In this document: in pieces, positions 1-9,500 of the stretch
How the letters are laid out: the number at the start of each line of letters is the position of its first letter
Numbering within the stretch: the stretch's first letter is position 1
Assembly: GCA_016296235.1 (NCBI GenBank)
Contig: JAEDJR010000025.1
Location: forward strand, 1-14,872
Source of the DNA: Oscillospiraceae bacterium
GTDB lineage: Bacteria; Bacillota; Clostridia; Oscillospirales; Oscillospiraceae
Direction: 5' to 3'
Length of the DNA: 14,872 nt
Notes under the pieces: generated by a model
The model's input: only the letters and a program-made list of their open reading frames with translations
Database searches by the model: none
What the model was told of the DNA's origin: nothing
Position numbers and translations under genes: made by a program

Positions 1-2
1 CC

Positions 3-33
3 ATTGTCAATTGTCAATTATCAATTGTCAATT
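3..33. repeat. Tandem heptamer repeat (ATTGTCA)n
   Basis: Four head-to-tail copies of the heptamer ATTGTCA lie at 3-9, 10-16, 17-23 and 24-30; the third has one change (ATTATCA), and a partial fifth unit follows. Because CAATTG is itself palindromic, the stretch can also fold back on itself. It sits at the window edge, so the array may extend further left. I see no gene in 1-190 apart from an in-frame extension of the following gene that lacks a ribosome site. The role is unknown; it may be a dispersed intergenic repeat. Confidence 0.6.
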
Positions 34-80
34 CAAAGACAAATCCCAGTTTGCCTGTGTGGTGGGAAGACACGATTCGC

Positions 81-103
81 AAAAAATTTTCGAAAAATTT
101 TTT
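81..103. other. A/T-rich near-palindrome in the leader
   Basis: Runs of A then T on both sides of a central CG (91-92) form a near-perfect palindrome; the core TTTTCGAAAA at 87-96 is exact. It lies about 90 bases before the first start codon. It could be a binding site or part of a terminator for an upstream gene, but there is no GC-rich stem, so the terminator reading is weak. No convincing sigma-A promoter pair was found in 1-190. Confidence 0.3.
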
Positions 104-190
104 ATTTTGGGTGGAAGGATTTTTGATTTCATGTCTTTTAATAAGCAGAGAGATTTTTCCCTAAAAAACGATCCGGAGGGAGGTTATTGG

Positions 191-532
191 ATGACCGGTA
201 AGACGGAAACCCGGATGCGGGAAATACGATGTAAAACGCGGCAGTACCAAAGGCGGTATGAGACCCGGCTGCTTTCCCGCCTGACATTGTGCAGCCTGTT
301 TCTTCTGGCCGGTATCGGCGTTCTTTTCAGGCGTGTACAGACACCGGGGATCCCGGCGGTGGTGAACGGCTACGGCGGGGTGCTGCTGCAGGACGGCGCG
401 GGGCCGTATATTATCATTGGTCTTTTGGCCTTTGTCATTGGCGTGACGTTGACCATACTCTGTATCCGACTGAAATACAAATCAACTAACCGTACAGACC
501 GTACGGAAAGAAGCGAGGAAGAAAAAGAATGA
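191..532 (+). CDS. Small two-helix membrane protein, unknown function
   Basis: I do not recognise the family. The 113-residue product has a basic N-terminus (about residues 8-30, rich in Arg), a hydrophobic segment at about 31-46, a Gly-rich loop at about 47-72, a second hydrophobic segment at about 73-92, and a charged tail ending in EEEKE. By the positive-inside rule both ends should be cytoplasmic with the short loop outside. The start at 191 is chosen because a strong GGAGGGAGG site ends 7 bases before it; an in-frame extension to base 11 runs through AT-rich leader DNA and has no ribosome site. The stop overlaps the start of the giant SLH surface protein (ATGA at 529-532), so the two are probably translationally coupled. 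That context suggests a role linked to export, anchoring or control of the large protein, which is inference only. Confidence 0.75.
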   Translation: MTGKTETRMREIRCKTRQYQRRYETRLLSRLTLCSLFLLAGIGVLFRRVQTPGIPAVVNGYGGVLLQDGAGPYIIIGLLAFVIGVTLTILCIRLKYKSTNRTDRTERSEEEKE

Positions 533-3500
533 AAAAAAGAATTTTGAGTTTGCTGCTTGCGCTCAGCCTTTTGGTGGGGCTTCTGCCGACAGCCGTTTTT
601 GCGGCGGAACCGGAGGAAGCGCTATATGAGCAGATGCTGGATCTGGGCCTGGTGGACGCCGATGGTGCCCTGATCGAGAACAACACCTTTACGGTGGAGG
701 ACGGTACCCGTCTGTCTTCCCTGACTGCGCTGATCGAATGGCTGAATCAGTGCGGGGAAGACGACCTGGACACCCGCGTCACCGTGGACGCGACGGGCAA
801 ATCCGCCACGGTGGAGCAGCTCATGTACGCCCTGAGCATCGAATATCAGATCGCCGATGTGGCGGGACAGCTGAACCTGCTGGCCTCCGACGCATATGCC
901 GCGGCACGCGCCGCCGGAACCGGCGCCGTGGATCCTGTGGCCCACGGTCTGAAGCTTGGCATGACCATTTCCACTGTGCCAAACACCCCGTCCTGGGTCA
1001 AGCTGACTGTGAGCCTGTATGACGAGAACGGCAAGGCCAAGGCGCCCTATGATATCCCGGTGGAAGTGGGCATTTTCACGGATTTTCTCAATGTCGGCGA
1101 CAAGGGCTTCGGCGACCTGTTTGGCACCTTGCCCGGCGTCAACTGTTTCGAGCGCTTTACCATTCCGTCCGGCTCCGATTCCTGCGAATTCACGCTGGGT
1201 CTGGATGCGCTGATCGATAATTATCTCTCCCAGTACAACGGGCTGTGGGACGGGAATGCCTATCTGCTCTTCCTGGCGCGCACGGCTGCCGATGACCCGA
1301 AGATGCCTGCAAGCTCGGCCTCGGCCTGCGTGAGCATTGCGCCCAGCAGCAGCGCCGATCCCGTTGTCAATGCCATCACCGGCGGCACCATCATCGGCAT
1401 GAAGGACGCTGAGACATCCAGTGTTGTGCCCTTCTGCAACAAATGGAGCAGCGAGGACTACGGTGATACCAGAATCAGATTTCCGAATAGCGATACGGAG
1501 TACTTCACCGTCGGTATTCCCACCCCGGCTGCAAAAGGCAGTGCCTACGATGATTCGACGAACGGATGGAAGGACATTTTCTGCAGTGCGTTTATGGCGG
1601 GCGTGGGAAATGCAATCAGTCCGAAGATCAGAATAGAAAACGCCGGCATCTGGACGCCCTATGGAGGCAGATGTGATTGGCCGAGCCTCCAGCTCTATGT
1701 CTCGAATTTTGACGATGGAATTCCCTTAACCGGAATAGCTACCTGTATGACGTGGGAATACATCAGCGTCGATTTTAAGGAAGGAAGCGTAGCACTCGCG
1801 TTTCTGGAAGAAGTTTCCAGAGCCAAAAATAAAAGCTGGACCACGATGGACCAGGACTTTTATAATCTTGTAAAAGTCGGTCAGCACGGTACCGGCACCC
1901 AGAAGGACTTCGCGGTTTTGTGGCGGTTCCCCAATGTTGAAGTACCAATCAGGTTTGGGGGCAACAGCATTTTTTATCCGAATTGTGTTTTTATAGAATA
2001 CGGCTGGAATGTTCCGGATGGCAAATCATATAACGGTACGCCTGTCGCTCCGGACGACCTGTTCTTCACCGGCGCAATGACCATCGCGGACGATATCGCG
2101 CCCACCATCGTGTCCATCGACACCTGCGCCAGCGATGACACCAACTTCTATCCCGGAGACGTGATCCCCATTGTGGTGACCTTCTCCGAGCCGGTCTACG
2201 GCGATTATCAGCTGGTTTATCAGGACGGCGCGGAGCGTGCGTACCTGTCCAGCAACAGCGGCGTCGACATCACCCCGAGCTATGTGACGCGCTCCGGCGA
2301 TATGCTCTCCAACACCCGGGTGTTCTATTACACCGTCAAGAGCACCGACAGCACCGTCCCGGCCGGAGAAAACGACGACCCCTCTTTCCTGGTGCTGGGC
2401 GTCCAGCCTACGGATACGTCCAAATGCACGGATGTGTACGGCAACAACCTCATGGAGTCCGGCGACGGCACCTACAAGGAATTCCGTGTGGAGCTGCTGA
2501 AAAACCGCATTCTGGGCGGAGAGCTGAAGCAGAGCTTTGTGTCCATGTCCGCCGAAGCGGATGCGCAGGATCCCCGCACGTTCAACATCCAGGTGGAGCT
2601 GGATCAGGATTTCGCGCAGAAGTGGTCTGTCTGGGAGAACGATCCCGCAGCCACCGTCCGTGTGGACAATGACGCAGAGAATCCGGTCAATCTGAAACTG
2701 AGCGAGGCGGGTACCGGCAGTACCAGGCGGCTTGTCCTCACCGGCTCGATCACACTTCCTGACGTGTCTGAGGACACCACCCATGTGGCTGAGCTGTATT
2801 TTGGCGATTCCCTTTGCTACGGCATCTATACGGCCTTCATCCAGAAGCCTGTCGTGTTCGCCGGGACGGATGCCTTTACCATCGGCATCGATGGCAGCTG
2901 GCCGTCCGGTGTAGAAAACACGATTTTCGTGCAGGATCTGGCGAGCGCGGTTCTCAGCTTCACGGACAATGATACTGACTATTCCTTCAAGAATCTTGGT
3001 ACGGATGACGTTGTCTGGACCGTCGATAACCCCGATGTGATCAGCCTGACCACGGAGAGCACCGAAGGTAATCTGTCGCTGACCACGACGCCCAAGGTGA
3101 GACTCACTGCCAAGCAGGTTGGCACCGCCACCATCTATTTGACGTGCAGCAACAACGGTACGACGCCGACCACGGCCTCCAATTCCATCACGGTCACAGT
3201 GAAGGACGACGGCAGTCCGGCGCTTCTCTTCCCGCAGAACGCGGATACCTTCTACGCCCGGGTCGATACGAAGCAGACCGTTGTCTTCTCCTCCAACCTC
3301 TCCCAGCATGAGCCCGCCGGCGGCCAGATCACGGCACAGCTCTTTGCCGGCGACAGCGTCGGTGAGAATGCCTCGCCGGTCTGGGAAACGACACTGGAGC
3401 GCACCGCCACCAGCCTGACCATTCCCGGCGACAAGCTCATAAACATCTCCCAGGGGAACACCCCGGCCTATATCCTGCGGCTGACGGCCACGGCCCAGGT

Positions 3501-6500
3501 GGACAGCTCTGTTTTGAACCTCAGCACGGATGCGAAGATCGTGGTCCGCGCCCAGCCTGCGGCCATCACCCTCACCGGCCTGGACAACCCCATGTTCACC
3601 AGCGATCAGAGCATTCCGATCGGCTGGACGGTGGAGAATTTCGACCTGGGCACGAACCCGGATGCGTGCCAGTTCCAGTTCACCGTTGAAAAGGACGGAA
3701 CCGTCATTTATACCACCAATACCGTGAGCGCTTCCGGCAGCTATACCCTGACACCGGATCAGCCCGCTCAGCTGAAGGACTATTACATCGTCACCGCCAA
3801 GGCCAAAAACGGCGGAGACCCCACCTGGAGCATTGCCTCCAGCACGATCACCGTTTATAAGACCGGCGCGCTGGATATCCAGATCGGCGGCGAGAGCAAG
3901 GACTCCTTCACGCTGAAGCATGATATCTCCGGCGAAACCGCCGCAAATCCCTCCTTCACCACCTATGCCGGCCAAGCCATCGACGGCCTGACCAACGCCC
4001 AGGCCATCGCCCAGCTCCGCAGTGAGCTGAGCCTCATGGAGAACATCAGCATCAACTTCCAGGAATATGACTGGAGCCTCCTCAATGACACGATCCAGTG
4101 GAGCACCTCCACCGGACGGGGAGAGGAAGCTTCCGACGAGCTGCAGCGGGCGGTGACCATCAACTACCGCCAGGGCATGCTCTATGCGCCGTTGGAGAAT
4201 TATTCCTATACCAGCTATCTGCCCCAGACCATTCTGCTGCTGTGCGGCCTGCGGGACGGCAGCAGCACGGTCACCGCACAGCACAGCACGCTGTCTTCCC
4301 TCAGCGACAGCGTCACGGTCAATGTGGAGACCCTGAAAAACAAGCTGTATCTGTTCCAGTTCACGCCGGCTGTCCGGACCGAGGTGTCCTATGAGGACGG
4401 CCTGGGCGAGTTCCACACGGTCTACACCAACGACGACGGCTCCCTGGCCCTGTTCGAACCCAACGGCATCGCTTCCGATCTGTGGGCTGCCGCCATCGTC
4501 GACTACGTCTCCTACCGGGGAACGTTTTCCCAGTTTGCCCTCAAGAGCGGCGAGGGCAACGGCATACGGGGCGAGCTGTATCCCATGAATGCGCTGGAAC
4601 TGCGCCGCGCCGCCATTGCGCAGGTGCAGCTGCTGCTGCCGAACGGCGACCCGCTGGCCAATACCGAAGTGACCCTGCGCGGCGGTGTGTACCGCAACCG
4701 TTACGCCGCCGATAACCGCGACGACGCCTACTGTTCCAACGCCAGATTCGCAAAGGAATATGGTCAGACCGCGTCGCTGGACGGCACAGAGGATCAGACC
4801 TTTACCACCAGTGAGGGCGGCATGCTGACCGTTCACATGGATCTGTCCCAGTTCACATCCAAAAATGATCCGGAGCCTGTTGGCGCGGACGAGAGCCTGG
4901 AGTTCATCTTTGAGCTGCGCATCGGCGACAGCTACTATCCCGTGATCTCCGTCGTGAACGGCAGTCTGACCCCGCGCGACGCCATGCGCACCGGCGCGGA
5001 CATCGTGACGCTGGTCAAAGCCCAGAAGGCCAAGCCCTTTGTGGCCATCCAGACCATCAGCTACACCGGCCGTGAGATCGACGTGCGCCGGTACAACGGC
5101 GTGGTCGGCCCCAGCAGCAACTATCCCACCGCGGTTCTGGACAGCACCATTATGCTCTGGGGCATGACGGATGTCTCCTTCACCGACACCGGCTATTACT
5201 TTGACCTGCGGGCACAGGAGACCGGCGTTTCCGTGCCGCAGCAGAAACGGGCCACCGTGGCGGACGCATCCTATCCCTTCTCGTCCATCCCGCTCCTGAA
5301 CAACGTGGTCGCGCTCGACAGCAGCAGCTTCGTAAACTATGACGGAACGCGCAAGACCCCGTTGGAGGCCGCCCTTTATAACCGCAGCAGCCTGGTCAGC
5401 ACCATGACGCTGCCCTTCGGCATTGCGGACCTGACCGCCATTGAACGGGTGGAGGACGCGCCGTCCGTCACGTCCCTGATGGCAAATCTTGCCGCTTACG
5501 GCAGCGTTGGCGGAGCCAATACGGACTATGGACTGGTCAACACAGTGTCTGACGGCATTATGAAGGACGCCCTGTCCTTTGTGGAAAAGATGGGCGGCGA
5601 GGCCGGTCTCGTGAAGGCCATCCTGATGCCCACAGAGGATCCCACCCGCTACGAGGCATACCTGTGGACCGGCATCAACACCACGAAGCTGGAAGACCTG
5701 GATTATGATTTGAACGGCGTCTTCATGGAGCCCAGCTACATCGGTCAGGACTATGACAGCCTGCTGGGCGAGGTCAACGATACCTTCACCCTCAGCGATT
5801 TCCAGGCTATGGCAGACGGTTCCTTCTTCGAGGATCGCGGCAATCTGTACGGCGCCGTGGCCAATGGCGTGATCGGCCTGCCCATCATGCTTCAGCTGGA
5901 GGGCTGGATGTCCACCGAGATCCGCTATAACTTCGACAAGGGTCAGTGGGAGGTCCTCACCACCGGCGGCGGCTTTACCGCCGGCGCGCAGATGGAATTT
6001 GAAAAAGCGGTGAACATTGTGGCATACGGCATCCCGCTGACGGCCAGCTTTATGGTGCGCGGCGGCGCGGTTGTGGATTTCCAGACCGCCATCCGCTATG
6101 CCGAGCAGCTGGGCAATGAGTGGAACGACGACACCGCGGAGAAAGTCAACGACTATCTGACGGCGCTGCGAATCAACGCCTATTTTGAGTTCTTCGGCGG
6201 CGTCGGCCGTGACAAGGGCTTCACCGCCAAAATCGGTGTATTCGGTAAAATCGATATCAACAACGAAAACCGGTTCCTGACTCGGAAGTATCTGAAGAAT
6301 CCCAGTGACCGGGACATGGCAGGCCAGTTCCTCCAGTTGGACGGCGAAGCCGGTATCAAGGCGGCGCTGGGCGTCGGACCTGTGGTCACGGAGATCACTG
6401 TGGTGTCTCTGGCATTCCAGACTGCCTGGAGATTCAACGAATGGGGAGCGATCGACGAGTACTGGGAGGAAGCTTCCAGCGGTCTGGGCTCCACCGGCTG

Positions 6501-9500
6501 GTTGTACACCGAAGAGGGTTCCCAGCAGAGCATGGCGCTCTCTTTCAACGGGCAGAGTGCCATGTTGGCGACCGAGCCCGTGGTCAGGCTCCAGAGCCGC
6601 GACTACCTCGCTGAGGATGATCGCGTCTGGCTCGGCGGCGACAGCGGAATTTCCCTCATGCGTCTGGACAATCCGAACACGCTCAAAGCAATTCAGACCA
6701 ACTCCTATCCGTTCTCTACTCCCATGCTTTCCGATGACGGCAGCTTCCTCGTTTACCTCTCCGATGCCGACAGCACGGATGTGACGGATGTGGAGGTGCG
6801 TTTCAGCAGGTCCAGCGGAGGCGGCTTCCCGGATGGCGAACCCATTCCGGACGGACCGGACGGCTTCTCCGGCTACGGCGACAGCTCTCTGGACTTTGAC
6901 GGCACGGCGAGCTTTGCCGGCGCCATCTGGCTGCGCGAGGCAGCCAACGTGGGCCTCAAGGCCGGCGCGGAGCTGAATGAAGGTCAGCAGGCAGTCCTGC
7001 TCAACGGCCTGGAGGTCGTGGCATCGATCTGGAACGGCAGCGAGTGGGTCACCACCCGCCTGACCAACAACGGTTCTCAGGAGTTCGACCCTGTCATCGC
7101 CGTCAATGACGGCAAGGCCATTGCCGTGTGGCGCTCGGTGCAGACCGATGAAAACGCGTATACCTTCTCCCAGAACCGCATCCTCTGCAAGATCTTTGAC
7201 GGCACAAGCTGGAGCGACGAATATACCCTGTACAACGGCAATGCCGGTGAGGTCACCGGTATGAGCGCCGAGATGCTGACCGGCGGCACAGCAGCCGTTG
7301 CCTTCTCCGTCAAGGACGAGAATGACGGCAGCGACATCTATTACACGGTGGTGGATACCGCAGCGGAAAACCCCGAAGACAGCGCCAAGACCATCCGCGC
7401 TACCACCAACACCTACACCGACGAGAATCCCCAGCTGACCACAGTGGGCGAGCAGTTTGTTCTGGGTTGGAGCAGCGTCCAGTCCCCCACCGGCGTGGAA
7501 CAGCACGACGTGGGCCTGCGGGTGTTCGACAAGAATGGTGCACCCCAGCCCATCCTGCCTGAGTCGCTCAGCGACATGGTCTCCACCGCAGCCTTTGACG
7601 GCCAGTTCACCTTTGTCAAGGGCGCGGACTCTCTGGACACGTTGTCCCTCCTTTGGAACGACGCCAACGCCGGCAGCGAGGACAACGACGTGATCCGGGC
7701 CATCAAGTTTGTCAGCTATGAAGGCAGCTACATCTCCTCCGCACCCATTGAGGTGGCGGAACTTCCCGCCCGCACCGGGCTGGATCACATGGACGCCTGC
7801 GTCACCCGTGACGACGGCAAAGCGATCCAGACCGTACTGCAGAGCACGTCCTACAGCGATACAGAGTTCGAGGAGATCAGCTACTCCTATGAACTGGGCG
7901 GCGAGACCTATTCCGGCACCGCCCGCATCCCCAAGGAGACCGTGAACCTCTTCAGCGCCTCTGAATTCTATCAGGACGCTGTGGAAGTCGTCTCCACCAC
8001 GGTGGACTATACCACGCTGGCCACCAACAGCTATGTCCCGGTCAACTTCACCGTGGCCAACCAGGGTATGAATGTGATCAACAAGGTGAGCATCTTTATC
8101 ACAGGCGGAAGCCAAACGACCTTCTCCGGTCTCGCGCTTCTGCCCGGTCAGACAAAGACATTCTCCGTTGTGACCAAGACCGGCGATGAGATCAATAATC
8201 TGGGTTACGGTGTACAGGCATCTATTGCCGGCGCATTCTCCCAGCCTTACACAGGAGGCACGGTCTATCTGGATTACCCCGATGTGGGCATCTCCGCCCT
8301 GACGGTGACCCAGGAACAGGATGGCCTGAGAACGGTTCTTGCCAATCTGTACAACCAGTCGGCAGCCTCCCTGAACAAGCCGGATCGCCGTGTGGTTCTG
8401 GGTGTCTACTCCGATCCCGAGTGCGAGACGCCGCTCAACGGCAAGTACTTCGCAGGCGGTGTCGAGGACACTGCCTATGAGCAGATCCTGACCGGCAGCA
8501 CCCTCGCTGCCCTCGATGACACCGGTTATACGCAGGCGATCTCCTTCCGTATCGGCGACTATATGAAGGACGCGGAGCTGGAAGAGATCCCCGACGGCGG
8601 TGTGACGCTCTTCCTCAAGGCGCGTATCGAGCAGCAGGTGGACGGCGAATGGATCGTTCTTCCCGAGGCTGACAGTCAGAACAACCAAAAGCACCTTACG
8701 TTCGACAGCCTTCTGACGAGAAGCGAGCATGCGCCCACCACCATCTCTATGGAGATGGAAAACGACGGCACCACCACAGTGAATGTGCAGGTGCGCAACA
8801 ATTCTCTCCAGCCGCGCACCAGCGGCAATCTGGTGGCAGCGCTGCTGGATCAAAACGGCAATCTGCTGGAGACGCGGAACATCGGTGATCTGGCCCTTGA
8901 CACGGAAGAAATCCGGGATATTTCCATTGCTTTCTCCAAATCCGGCGCGCGGGTGGTTCTGCGCTACGGTGAGGCAGCTTCGGACGATGACACCTCCAAC
9001 GCCGACGCAGCCAGCATTACCATGGACGGCCTGGCATTGACGCTGGACAGCTTCGACGAAAATGACATTGCAGTTTTGGAGGATGTGCCCAACGGCCAGT
9101 TCCTGCTCAGTGTCATTCCCAAGAGCAGCGGCGCCACCGTCACCGTGAACGGTATGCCTGCCGAAGACGGCATGGCGAACATTTCCGCCGGCTACTTCAA
9201 ACGGACCGTCACCATCACCATCACCTCGGCAGACGGTTCGGCCACCCGCACCTACACCATCCATCTCTACCCCGCTGTCTACGAGCTCCCCGGCTCCAAT
9301 ACCTGCACCCTGCGTTTTGAGACCAACGGCGGCAGCGAGATCGAATCCCTGCGGAAGAGCGTGGGAACGGTCGTGGACCTGACCGCATACAAGCCCACCC
9401 GGGCCGGTTACAGCTTCGCAGGCTGGTATGCGGATGGAGACCTGACCAAGAAGGTCACGGAAGTGAAGCTCACCAGCAGCATGACAGTCTATGCCGCCTG

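Noticed and set aside
11..190. N-terminal extension of the small membrane protein from base 11
   Set aside because: It would read through AT-rich repeats and a palindrome with no ribosome site, while the ATG at 191 has a strong GGAGGGAGG site.
1..190. Sigma-A promoter for the surface-protein operon
   Set aside because: Several TTGATT-like and TTTAAT-like hexamers exist, but none pair at a 16-18 base spacing. The promoter may lie left of the window or be non-canonical.
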